The notes beneath the pieces were generated by a model, which worked only from the letters and a program-made list of their open reading frames with translations, was not told the DNA's origin and did no database searches. Below, piece by piece: positions 23,761 through 36,500 of a stretch of 64,000 nucleotides of DNA. This DNA is from Sipunculus nudus (taxonomy: Eukaryota > Annelida > Sipuncula > Golfingiida > Sipunculidae). Position 1 is the stretch's first letter, and every line of letters starts with the position of its first letter. The stretch lies in the NCBI GenBank assembly GCA_026874595.1, contig CM049315.1:33620164-33684163 (forward strand). The letters are read 5' to 3'. A program made the translations under genes and the position numbers.

Positions 23761-26131
23761 TATAATTCTACCCTTTATGCCCCCGTTACGGGGTCTGACA
23801 TCACTGCTCATAGGGCCTGCTTTAAATGAGATATAAACCGGCCGGGATTGAACACCAGATACTGACATAACCTGAAACAATCACAAAACCGGTATTAAAT
23901 GGATAACCGCCAGGACTGTCGTGCTCCATGATCTATGCATAAGCAGCTTCCACTGAAGATTTTGTTTGGTCAATTAAAGCTACTAGAGAATGTCATCCTA
24001 TACTGTTACTAAATCGAAACAGGTTAAACTGTTACCTGGGTTTTACAAATCAAACTTTGTTAGCTTATTTTGCAAAGGTTAAGGCACGCCCTGACAATTT
24101 ACGAAATTTGGTGCCCTTTAAAATTTATTGAACGGACTTTAGGGGGGAGGCGCCCCCTCCAAACACGCCCCTGGGAATATTGAATGAACATCCACATTAC
24201 TTTGGCCTATAGGTGCGGCATTGATTTTTTTTGTTGTAAAGGAAATTAAATGGATGGTGCGTTTCGCATATTTTTCCAGGAGGGCTGTATAAACGAGTGA
24301 TTCAATGAATCTGGTCGGAGGCTATAGATCATTACTGGATCTTAATCTTAATCCATAACCTGGACACAAACGTGTACGTATTCTCATGTCCAGATTATGT
24401 AAGAGTGTCAGGAGAATGACTGGCCCCAAGGATTTCAAATATTTTGTGGCGCGGCGAGCATGTGGTAAAGGAGAGTTTCATGATGTTCATGTCTCTGTTG
24501 ATAAAGATACAGGAGAACAGGATGTTTGTTTTTCTTTTAGTTTACTTTATGTTCGTAGGCCATCCTTCTAATTTCTAAGATGTTTGCATGCCTGTCATCT
24601 TGTAATCTTGTAAACTGATATGTGTGCATGCCTGTCTCCTAGGTGCTATAATATGCCTGCTTGCCTGTATTCTTGTTTACTGATATATGTGTATGCCTGA
24701 CTTTTAGTTAAAGTATATGTTTGTACGATGGTCTATGTACAATCATTGATTTACTGACTTGATATTACGCCTGTCTGTACGTTTACCGATATATGTGCAT
24801 GCCGTTCTATAAGCTTTCCTGTATGTTTTTATGATGGAGTATAAATGTACTGCTATGTTTGTATGCATTAAATGTAATTGAACCACCCTGAATTCATCTG
24901 TAACACCATTTATAGCTACACAACAATGGCAGAAATAATAAAAAGTGTGATAAAAATATATATTATAATTATGAAAAAATAAAATGCAATTATAAAAATG
25001 TAACTATAATAATGTAATAATCAAATGAAAAAAAAATTACAAATGTAATGGTAAAAATTTAACTATAATAATGTACTAATATAATTAATCTACTCAAACA
25101 GCCCTTTAGATTAATACAAATCTTATACTGTAAGCATGGACGACATAGCTTTAATATTGTGATTGGCAATGCTTGTGTTCCTACTGTTCAGGTTCTTGGT
25201 GTGCTAAACATATCTAATCAACCAGGATAACAACGTGGTTATTCGTTTAATATAAATATTGTCGTATCAAAACATATATTCAAAAGTGGTATTGTATATA
25301 GCAAGATAAAGACAATTGAAAGTGTTATGACATGGTGAAGGAAATATATACATTGAAATAAAATACAAATATTCTGCACTAACAAGCACATACATAGTTA
25401 CATCAGACAAATCAAAATATTTAAATTTTGAACAGAGTTTACCATCAAAACCTGTTCGTATCCATACTGTGTATATATTGTATATAACTAACGAGTTTAC
25501 CACAATGAGTATGCGCCATGAAGGAATTGTCGAATAAAATACAAATACTTCTCATCTGGTTTTCCTTGGTTGCCAATTTTAAGTCAGGCTATTTGTAAAT
25601 GTAATAAAATCAAAATAATCTGGCACATAGTGCGCATCCTAGTCTGTTATATAGTGTATATTCTAAGAAATAATAAACTAAAATTGCATCAGTAAAGTTC
25701 ACGTCGCTTGTGGCCTATCTACTTGAATATTCTGATGGAGATTGCTATTTTGAGGACTGCAGTTAGTATACATAAACACGTATGCTGGATGCCATCAGGT
25801 CCTCAGCACCAAAAAATAGTCTAAATCGTTAGTGGCTCGAGTAGATAAATCAAAATAGGCGGATAGATGAAGAATTGTCACACATGAACTAATGCGCAAC
25901 AAACTTGAAGGTCATTTCACTTAAACTTAATGAGAATATAGAATTAAGGTGTACACATCCGTTGGAAGTAGTGATATATCACAGCCGCACCTTATGGAAT
26001 TTCGTACTCGCAATTATGAACACTTCCAGGGGTGTGATTACTGGCCCGTTCATACGGAAGTGAATGCACCCTTTCCGTCACACCTCGGTGTGCCACAAAA
26101 GTTCCGGCTTGATGTGAGTCACGGCCAAATA
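23761..26131. other. intergenic, upstream of the trefoil-like gene
   Basis: No gene seen. AATAAT/TATAAT-rich between 24900 and 25100. A degenerate tandem repeat at 24585-24880 is listed separately. Confidence 0.45.
24585..24880. repeat. degenerate tandem repeat with GCATGCCTGTC units
   Basis: The words GCATGCCTGTC, TTGTTTACTGATATATGTG and ATGCCTG recur about every 35-70 bp (24586, 24626, 24655, 24692, 24770, 24798). The units are too diverged for a clean consensus. Confidence 0.5.
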
Positions 26132-26249
26132 TATATAACATTCCAGCTATCGGGCATGTTTACTCAGTCGGTTCTTGTCACTTGAAGACTTCGGACGTGT
26201 GTCAAATCAGCGATATCTGTCACCAGATCTGAGAAGTCTCTTAAAGCTG
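26132..26249 (+). promoter_or_regulatory. putative TATA box and non-coding first exon of the trefoil-like gene
   Basis: TATATAA at 26132-26138 would place a start site near 26160. The sequence then runs to a strong donor CTG|GTGAGTG (GT at 26250-26251). No coding exon starts here. The next good acceptor on this strand that opens a phase-consistent gene is at 30574, a few bases before an ATG, so this may be a 5' UTR exon. An AP-1-like TGAGTCA lies about 16 bases upstream of the TATA box. This is inference from spacing and splice signals only. Confidence 0.35.
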
Positions 26250-26306
26250 GTGAGTGCCTCCTCTCATTAGAATATCTCTGAATTATGTGTGCGTTTGCCT
26301 AAGTGT

Positions 26307-26481
<175 letters not shown>

Positions 26482-26588
26482 TCTCGTTTGATTATATTTT
26501 GTTGACTAAAATCACTATATATACGAGAGGCTATTTGGATAATTTAATAATCATATTTACGTGGTTTATACCATGAACTTTTCAGATA

Positions 26589-26591
<3 letters not shown>

Positions 26592-26677
<86 letters not shown>
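26592..26677. repeat. (TA)n microsatellite
   Basis: TA dinucleotides with one GTGTG interruption. Confidence 0.95.
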
Positions 26678-26678
<1 letters not shown>

Positions 26679-27119
26679 GTGTTTGCGATTCGACACTCCG
26701 CACTTGGGAACTCGACTAGTTTGACTGAGGGCAATTCTGTAAAACGTCCTCACAGTTATAGTTCAACTTAACTAATGGGAGCACAAGGTTTTAGCTTTCA
26801 TAAATAACAAGGCCTACAGGCTTAATGCGAACCTGTACAATGGGATTACACGAGGTATAATGCTTCAATGCTTGACCATTACTGTTCAAGAACATTTGTA
26901 ACATGTGTATGAATAATTCAAGTACTAAACACTTTGAACAAGAAACAATTACACAAACATCACTGCTAAAATTCTGACATGAGTGCAAAAAACACAAAAA
27001 TGATTTTAGCTGGCACCACCAGTCTTGTATACAACGAAGAGATATATACATATATTCCCTTAAGTTTGATGGACTGGGCTGACCAGGCTTAGGTGAGTAA
27101 GGCAGTTGCCCCCGAGTGA

Positions 27120-27345
27120 TCTGTGACAATTGCTGGCTCAAGCTACTGCACTGAGTGAACTCTTGACCTGCACCTGGCTAAACTGAGTAAACTTTTGACC
27201 TGTACCTGGCTGCATTGAGTGATCTCTTGACCTGTTGCATAATCTGACACAGTTGGCAGTCTGCCAAAGCTATAAATAGAATGCAGCTACTGCACTGAGT
27301 GAACTTTTGAACTATACCTGGCTGCACTATTTCTAATCCTGGCAC
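27120..27345. repeat. tandem copies of an exon-end/splice-donor segment
   Basis: Read on the minus strand, a unit of about 33-40 bp containing CAGCCAGGTACAGGTCAA and (A/G)AGTTCACTCAGT occurs four times in partly interrupted tandem. The copy nearest 27320 is the 3' end and donor site of the candidate exon 27318-27458, so the array may be derived from that donor. Confidence 0.55.
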
Positions 27346-27458
27346 TGTGCCAAGACTATCTACAGAGCTGACATCATCTTGGCTAATGGCCAACATCAAG
27401 GCACTGGCAATCTTTCGATGGTAAACCAAGTGCTGCCATCTGTTCACAAAAGTGGTCC
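27318..27458 (-). CDS. candidate internal exon of an unrecognised gene
   Basis: On the minus strand a pyrimidine-rich stretch ending in CAATTAG (AG at 27460-27459) leads into 141 open bases. They end CCAG|GTATAG (GT at 27317-27316). Both borders are phase 1, so the exon could be skipped without a frameshift. The reading contains NRWQHLVYHRKIASALML and SVDSLGTVPGLEIVQP. I recognise no family. A possible following exon starts at 27120 after TTGTCACAG and would stop after about ten codons. No upstream partner was found, so this may be an exon relic. Confidence 0.35.
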
Positions 27459-27606
27459 CTAATTGAAATAACATTAAAATAAATTTTCCCAATACAAAAT
27501 GCTTTTCAGCTGACTTTAAAAAAAAGAATTCAGGAACATATGAAAAATCATTACAGATGCATACTGAATGCAAAATTATAGTACAGATACATCTCATTGA
27601 TGGCAA

Positions 27607-29200
27607 ATTCTTGAATTAAGTTGAGTATGGATACCAATCATTTATAATCCATGTACAGTTGTCTTTATAAAGCCACAGAGAGCCCAATATCCACGATTGT
27701 AACATCCTGGTATGATGAATAAATTAAACCGTAAATCTAATTTTTTTAATAGCTTTTAAAAAATTCTTGTGAATATTAACCAATGATAAACCTGAAATCT
27801 AAATGTCTAGTTGCATGATGTAATAGAAGCTGATAAACTGGTGCCAGTCTAGATGTTACAGCATCGCACAGCTAACATATATGGTAAAATGACTCGATTC
27901 CATCTCCATATTTCAGCCAAAAATCATTCATATGGAACCATAAAAGACTATTATTATAAGAATTATTGTGGGAATTATTATTGTAAAATATTAAACAAAC
28001 TGGCTTCAGTGGCGTCATCAAAAAACGTTTTGCAGGTTTATGACTCATATAGGAATATACAGCAAACTGGCTAAGTTCAGCTTCCCGTAACTCAGCCAAA
28101 AAACAAAGAACCAAAACCATTTGAACAAACCTGAATTATCAACATCTGAGGATAATTAACTATTATGAAGATTATTATTATTTTTATCACTAAAGTTAAA
28201 TCCCAATTTATTTTAACTTTACCTTCTCTATTTCGTTTTGCTGTTTAAGCCAATCATATTTTCAATTCTACAAAGGGAAGTATTTGTTTTTATGGCTACG
28301 CCCGATAATTGTGCCATATATATTTGACTGCATGGACCTACAAAAGCCATTAATCAAGTCCAGTTTCCTTTATTCAGTTTTGATCCTGTAATATTTACGT
28401 GTTGTTGTAAAGACTCATAACGGTCTGTAGAGTCTCGGGTGTTTCTCAACATTTGACAAACTAATGCTCAGATACCCAATGCCCTGTACATGGAATGTAT
28501 TCTGAAGCCGATTATGTGCTCTGCATTTGTGTTTACAGTAAAATTGTTGGTTTTCTAATATCTTTTGATTTTATTTATATATAAATAACAAATAAAAAAT
28601 TCCAGGTATTTTACTCAAGTTCATTTACTCCATCATACCTTGAGCAGATAATGTATACCCCTGAGCATCATGTTAATATATCGTTTGGGTCGTTTCGCAA
28701 AAATCCTGTTCCTGTTTGTACCGAAAATGTTACCTACGGAAGCAGCCGGTGAAATCCTGCGTGACGAAGGCATAATGCAATTTCATGGATAAATGGAAAT
28801 TTTATTTATTTATCCATGACAATATACTGTTCAGCGCGATTGATAAACATGCGCTAGTTTATTAATATACTGTGGACTACAGTACTATATACCAATGTAA
28901 AGTGTGCAGCTATAACCAGGGTGTATAACATGCATTTATAGACCACCCGGAAGTACGAACTGACCTATTTCATAAACAGTGATTCTTAAAGGCATTGGTT
29001 GTGCCCGGGAGCCAACAAATATGTCAACTTGCCTAGTTTACAAGGAAACACTGTAAGGTTCTCCTTGTCCATATGTACCACACGTTAGGTAGCTGTTAGC
29101 CTTGCGATAGTCATACATATATGTACCAGTATGGAGCACATCCATTGTTATGGCGGGTATTTACAAATAAAATTAATAATAGCAGAGTGAAGAGAAATTA
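27607..29200. other. no gene seen (inside the proposed first intron of the trefoil-like gene)
   Basis: AT-rich sequence; short open frames at 27853-28120 carry no recognisable content. Confidence 0.45.
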
Positions 29201-29216
29201 TACATATATATACACA

Positions 29217-29293
<77 letters not shown>
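29201..29293. repeat. (TA)n(GA)n microsatellite
   Basis: About 50 bp of TA with CA and GT interruptions, followed by about 42 bp of GA. Confidence 0.95.
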
Positions 29294-29530
29294 TCCATGC
29301 TGGTTCATTATATAGAGATAGAGCTAAAATACAAAGAGAAATATTGAAAGTCTCGATTATATTTTAGAATATTTCACTACAATGAAAGAGTATACATTAA
29401 CGTATATGTACGCACTATATATCATTACCGGTTACACAGTTTTAGTCAAGCTAACTGAGTTATGAAGTAACGTGACTAACGTTTTTTATCCATTGACCAT
29501 AAGCTTCCGTAAAGGTCTCATTTTATGCCT

Positions 29531-30558
29531 ATCTGACGTCAATGAATATCGACCATATTGATCTGACTCCATTGACAATCAACCACACTGATCTGTCGTG
29601 AATGACGATCAAACACATTAATCTGACATCATTGACGGTACACCACGCTGATCTGACATCATTGTCGATCAACCACGCTGATCCGACATTATTGACGATC
29701 AACAATACTAAATTGACACCGATGACGAACAACTACACTTATCTGATATCATTTATGATCACAATTATCTGACATTAATAACGACCAACCACGCTGATCT
29801 GACGTCATTGACGATCAACTACGCTGATTTGATGTCACTGACGATCAACCACACTAATCTGACGTCATTGATGATAAAACATAATAAATGACATCATTAA
29901 CGAAAACCCACACTGATCTCACGTTATTAACGATAACCACACGGATCTTATGTTACTGACGATCAACCATACTGATCTGGCGTCATTTACGATCAACCAC
30001 ACTGATCTGACGTCAGTGACGATCAACTGCACTGATCTGACATCACTGACGATCAACCACACTGATCTAACGTAAATGATGATTAAACACGTTTATCTGA
30101 CATCAATGACGATCCACCACGCTGAACTGACGTCATTGACCATCAACTACACTGGTCTGACATCACTGACGATGAACCACACTGATCTGACGTAAATGAT
30201 GATTAAACACGTTTATCTGACATCAATGACGATCCACCACGCTGATCTGACGTAAATGATGATTAAACACGTTTATCTGACATCAATGACGATCAACCAC
30301 ACTGATCTGACGTCATTGTCCATCAACTGCACTGAACTGACATCACTGACGATCAACCACACTGATCTGACGTCATTGCCCATAAACCACACTGATCTGA
30401 CATCACTGACGATCAACCACACTGATCTGACATAAATGATGATTAAACACGTTTATCTGACATCAATGACGATCCACCACGCTGATCTGACGTCATTGAT
30501 TATCAACTACACTGATCTGACATAATTGACGATCAACCACTCTGATCTGATGTCATTT
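29531..30558. repeat. 30-bp minisatellite, about 34 units, with TGACGTCA words
   Basis: The unit is close to ATCTGACGTCATTGACGATC followed by AACCACACTG. The period stays at 30 bp for about 1 kb with few deletions. Variant units with GTAAATGATGATTAAACACG recur at about 30069, 30189, 30249 and 30429, which shows a higher-order repeat of 60 bp or a multiple. Many units carry the palindrome TGACGTCA, identical to a cAMP response element. The last partial unit runs directly into the acceptor of the exon at 30574. There are no variable spacers between units, so it is not a CRISPR array. Confidence 0.95.
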
Positions 30559-30578
30559 TGTTTGTCTCTACAGGGGGT

Positions 30579-33500
30579 ATGGCTGCCTTCATGACAACAA
30601 TATGTTACCTATCCAACCAGCATTTCAGCTTTCTAACGGTGCAAGGCCCGGCTCCAGAGGTAACCATGGCGCCGTTCGACTGGAGTGACTGGACAAAACG
30701 TAAGTAATTATTCTGGATTTACATATATGTTCAAGTCATACCAACAAAAATCTCTAATCCTTAGCTGCAGGTTAAAGGAGCTTAGGTGAAAAGTAGTGAG
30801 TCATATTAGTGTTCCCATTATTTAAATTTCCTGATAATTTTCTTTAGTTCTCATAAAGTAATATTAAAAGTGACAACTTTGAATGTTTTCTACATCGAGA
30901 GATGGGGAGCCTCCTCCCACACTATTACATATGTATACCTTTTCCATAATCTTTATTTAATCGACTGCTTTATATTAAAACATTTAAATCTCCTTAAAAA
31001 TCTAAATTGAATCAATTGATACGAAGGTGGGTATTTGGTGTGTTCGGATATGCATACAGGAGAAAACCGGGTGTTGAGAGTAGTGTTAAGGAAGTTTAGT
31101 TGTTATTTATATGATTCTGTAGTAGAACAAAAATTAAATATTCTACAAACAGTGCCCCCAATGTCCCTTTAAGACCTGTAGACTTTCATTTTAATATTAA
31201 AAAGTTGTAAAAGTAATTTTAAAATATTAATAGAACTCATTATAACGTTTCTTCCTGTGCCCCCATATTGTAGTTTTATAAAAATTCTTAGTCTGTATTG
31301 CAAAATTAAGAATGAAATTTGTTACATTTAAGTTCTCATAGTAACAGTAAGTTTATGTGATTATGGGGAACAATTCCTTTTGATGTCCAGAAATGTAACG
31401 TTATGATTAGCGGCGTTTTGGCCCTCTGACAAGACAGAGTATATCGACCAGTCAGAGTGACGTGCTTTGTCATGTCGAGAACCGCGATGTAACGTTCGAT
31501 GAAGATGCAAATATTTTCGACAGGAATGCTGTCTCTTATACTAGATTGATGTGAACCTTCTAACACCACCAATGTGTGCGAGAAAACTTGTTCTGACAGC
31601 ATATTGGTCAATTCCCCTGCATGTTCCTTGAATTTCTGACCGCATGATTATGTCCATGTCTCGCAAGGGTCACTGGACGACAGAAAACTTTACGTGTCAC
31701 AGGAAAGCGCTGGTTACCACAGATATTGAGTTTACACTTTGGGTTTTGAACTCACTTTTATTCTTTTGTGAAAATTCATCAATCATTGGCTCATGATAAA
31801 CAGTACATTTTCATGTATTACTTGTTTCACGAGTAAACGAGGCCTACCAGTTCGATATAAATGCCTACTAAGACGGGTTTACATTGTGTATTTGATTGAA
31901 ACACACTTTAATCAAAATTTGCACTTTTTTCATAACAACGAAACACAGAATCACATTCATTGGTTACTTCCGTAGTGACCTCCGTCTTGTCTGTCATTCG
32001 GCCCGCTCTTCCAGTACAATGCAATGGGTGAAGGTCTACACATATTCTGATAGTCAATCAGAAAGGATCATGTCAGCAAATTATGTAATATTGGGGTTCT
32101 AGACTGGCACACATTTCATGCCGCGTCTTAAAATCCTTAAAAAATGAAGCTCTCAACTCGTGAAAGAATTTTTGTAATTATATCTCCATAAAGATGTCTC
32201 CTTAGTTGGATGATTGGTTTGTCTGTAAACATTTTTACGCAAAAAAAATGTTAATAATGGGTTTTGCTGAAAATATATGGAGGGTTAGGGTGACACCGAA
32301 TAAACAATTCCTTTAAAGCTTGGAGTTAATCCGGATCACAATATTTCAAAGGGTTACGTACCATTGTGACAAATGTAAATTCCTTTGTCCCCGGCTTTAG
32401 GTCATCCCATATATATATATATATATATATTAAGGCCAGTATTTGTTCAGCAACTGACCAGGTGAACCGTTGTTGCCGAACCTTTTAACTGTACAACGTA
32501 TGGAAGCAGCTTGATTAAGTTACTGGTTGAAGTATTAATGTAGTCATACAACTAAACACATCTAGTGTATTTTCAAAAACATATTTTTTTGTGATTTATC
32601 ACTCATTCGTCCAGGTACCCACCATTTTTTCCATGTCAGCCATGAATGAACTTGGTCACATGCGTATTTGGCACAAGGGCTGGCCAATACGGTGGCGCTT
32701 AAATACACTCAAAAATATAAAAATGGTGACAACTAGTATATTATGTGGATTGAAAACATTTATTATTTACACTTGTTCTGTCTTTATTCAGCTGTAAAAT
32801 ATCAGCTAAGTTATGATTCTGCATTAAGCTTCAAATCCGTTGACACGTAGATCAAATAGAGACTCGAGGATTCCTTCGTTTAACCGCGTGACAATAGATA
32901 TACCTAAGGTAACTTTATTATAACTGTAATTGGTATAATACTTGCATTTCCCATGTCTGGCTATTCGAATAGTCCCTTCGTGATGATCGGAGTAAGGAGA
33001 TTTGTTACACTGTCTGGAGACCTAGTTACGCGTTCTGTAACCCCTTTGCCAACCAATATTTCCAATTGCGAAAATTTTAATCTGCGAAATGCGTGTCCAA
33101 ACAGGTTTCCTCGTTGTGTCTGATTGTAAATTGAATACAACATATCTGCCTAAAAAATAAACTTACCAATAAGTACTGGTTTGTAAGATTGCACGCATTA
33201 TATTGAAAGAACCTACATGAATTTTGTGAACATGTTATCCCAAGCGGGGCATAGCAAGCAAGCTTTGTGTTTAAAGTATATTTTTAATTCTTCTCTACAT
33301 TTCCTACATGGTTGCCATTTTAGCAATCTGCTAATCCTTATTCCAGACCGATTTAACTACAAGTTGTACACTGGCTTGGCGCCATGTACCGTCGGGGCCG
33401 TGCTCGAAACCAGTTACCAAGGGGGAAGTCAGCCACGTCATCTGTCTCTGACTGACCATGACGTCACATCTCAGGTTTGAATTCTGCTGTTCAGTAATTA

Positions 33501-36500
33501 TCTTAGTTAAAAAATGTAAATAATTTTTGTTGTGTGGGATTCGAAAAATATAAGCTAAAACCATAACAAAAACACAGATATGGTTGCAGCGTACTCCAGT
33601 ATAGGGGCTTTTTTAGTATATGTAATTTTAATATATAAATTCATTTTTCCTATGAATAAGAATATAGGATTGTCGACAATCGTTTGATTTTGTATATAGG
33701 ATTATGTGGTTATGCATAGTTGATTTATATATATGAAATTCATTCAACTTTTTATTTATTTATAATAATAATTATATATGATTAAATATGAATGATTACA
33801 TACGATTCATCTTCTTAATAATCTAAATATCTTAAATTGTATATATGCAGTGGGGACTAAATGATTTACCCTTATAAAAGATAATTACTTCGGTAAAACT
33901 TTAAAGATTTATCAGATAGCAACTATCATATACTTTTGGTTTACCTCCGTTTTCGTTAAATTATGTGAAAGTGTTCGCCGTTATCTGATAGGGAGGCTCA
34001 CTTCCGGTTCCGATGACCACAAGTGACCCAAGATTCATGTGTGTTGAAAAATCTTCGGGCAACGGTTACTCCATGTATTCGACAACTCCGAGGGGTAAGT
34101 ATGCTGTCTTTTGATTGATGATTTGAAGCAATAAATAGCCGTTGCTAGGCAAAGAGACATAAAAAATAAGAATGTCTTCATGCGTGTGCTTGTTTTAATT
34201 CGTGCCACCTCTGTCCATTTGGTCGCATTAAATTTTTACCTCATATTTCTAGTGTCGTTACTCGTTATCGTTCTGTGCATGCCCTGTTGTCCGTCCGTCA
34301 CACGTCTGTCGTTCGTGTCACATGTCTTTCGTCTGTCGTTCGTTTCACGTGTCTTTCGTCTGTCTTTCGTGTCACACCTCTCCCGTCGTTCGTGTCATAC
34401 GTCTCCTATCTGGTGTCCGCCCGTCATTCGTCTCCCGTCTGGTGTCCATCCGTCACGCGTCTCCGAGGATTTTTACAGTGCATATCTTTATATTGAATTT
34501 TTATGGTCAGGACTCTTTATTGGTTTAGCGCTAAGGGCCAGGGAATTTTAAAACTAGGTAATTCAATAATATAATGGTATGATTTAAGCAAATAAATCCC
34601 TTTATTCTTCTCGTGGCTCACATTTTCAGAAAATGCTTGTTTACCCTTTCAGAGGCAAAATATTGCCAAGGTTACCATATCAAGCGTCAATTTTATTTCA
34701 TTTCCCATATTGCTCTGGTCGAAAAAGAGTGTTTGTTCGCCCCTCTTAATCAATATCTGGTTGATTTTGAAATTTTGGGAAAAAATCCTGCAAAACAGGC
34801 TATTTCTCCCGTTTAATAGAGGGATGGTTATACCCCACCCGAGATCAGCCCCAGGTTTGCATGCTCTAATGCTCAGTACTTCTGTTTAAAACATGTTCAT
34901 TCTTATGGAGTGAGCTTCTTATTTCAGATGATGTGTGTAGCAGCGCTAGTGATGTGTTCCTGACCAGCAGCCCTTGCTGGTTTCACTGTTGGCCGAACGT
35001 GGAAATCTTATTGAGTAGGAGGCAAAGACGGGTCAGGCTTCGAGGAGCAAACGGGGGGTTCCTGTACGCCCCCGCCAGGCCCAGTAGATATATCCCCAAG
35101 AGTGGTAGGTCTTTTCTATCTTCAATAAGTATGATTACCGTAAAATATCGAAAAAAGCACTTGAAGCCCAATTTGAATTCGTAAAATATACATCTTGCTA
35201 ACACAACGACAAGTCCCGAATCCTCTCTGCGCTTTATGTATTTATCTGAAATGTAATGCTATGCATTATTTCTTTTAGGTGGCTAATAGTAGTACATGAA
35301 ATGTTCAAATTAGTTAAAGCAGTGAAAGCAGTAAAGAAAGTGCAAATTATACCTTTTTTGTTAATAGACATTTTAGTAAGATAATTACAAAAATGTATTA
35401 TGTTTGAATTTGGAATCCGGTTATCGTTTTAAAAAAATATCATTGAACTCAGTCGTTTGGTTACAACATGCTGTTCGTTTTCTTGTTACACTTCATGCAT
35501 TTAACATAGCCTGCTTATTTGAAACGTTTCTTTCTTTCAGATTACAACGAGTTTGAGATGCAACTGTACAGTTATAGAATTGCTAAAAGAACATTCACAG
35601 CTGTGACGCTCTACAACAGAGCTAGCAGAACGTACCTCAGCAGCGCCCCCTGGCGAGCAGGAACGGGCTCGCGACCAGTCGTCCCGGTAAGAATGAACTA
35701 TATCTCAATGTATACTGGAAATATTAAAACATAATTATACACGAGTAAGGAGATCAAATAAAAAATTATATGTGTTTTCCTATTTCGACTACCTGCTCCG
35801 CATGCTACATCAATAGAAATTTTGGTTCTGAGGAGTGGCACACGCTCTGTGGTTCGAAACAAATTATTTAAATAAACTAAGGATTACTTCGTTTGATTTC
35901 AAACACACATACACACACACATATATATATATAACTACATACATACATAAATAAGCATAAGGACTATTTAGGCACATTGTTTCTGTCTCTTCCCTCTGAT
36001 TTATTTTAAAGATATTCCCGTTTGATTGCCTCAAAACTTAAAATTTCCCCTAAATAAATTTACCTACAGTACAAAAGCAGTAAAAAAGGCCACCCATTCA
36101 CCGACCTTAACGTAGAATTCAAAAAGAATTAACGTGATTCCTGACTTACTCTGTGTATATTAATGGTCTAAGGGTAATGCTTGTAATGACATTTTCTTAT
36201 AACACCTCTGTGTATGAACTTGTTTATCAATAACATGTTTGTAAACACAGCAATGTTGACAATCGGGTGGAAAATGTAACCTAAGGTGGTAGGTTGCATA
36301 AATGTGGAGGTTGAAAGCATACTTGCTGCAAAACGCCATTTGCAAAGCTCTGGCTTATCTGACTAGCCGCCAGATGTCCTTGTTGAATGGGTTTCGATTA
36401 TTTTGGCGGGCCCCATGTATTATGAACACGTTGATATAAACCAAACCTCTGGCCTGTTTTAATATAAGCTCCAAGGAATTATCTTTAGATTATCTTAAGT

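Noticed and set aside
29531-30558. Regular 30-bp repeats resembling a CRISPR array
   Set aside because: The units are contiguous with no unique spacers, and the surroundings are eukaryotic (introns, poly(A) signals). It is a minisatellite.
34180-34551. 123-codon plus-strand ORF and two overlapping frames
   Set aside because: All three run through a degenerate CGTCTGTC repeat in an intron of the trefoil-like gene.
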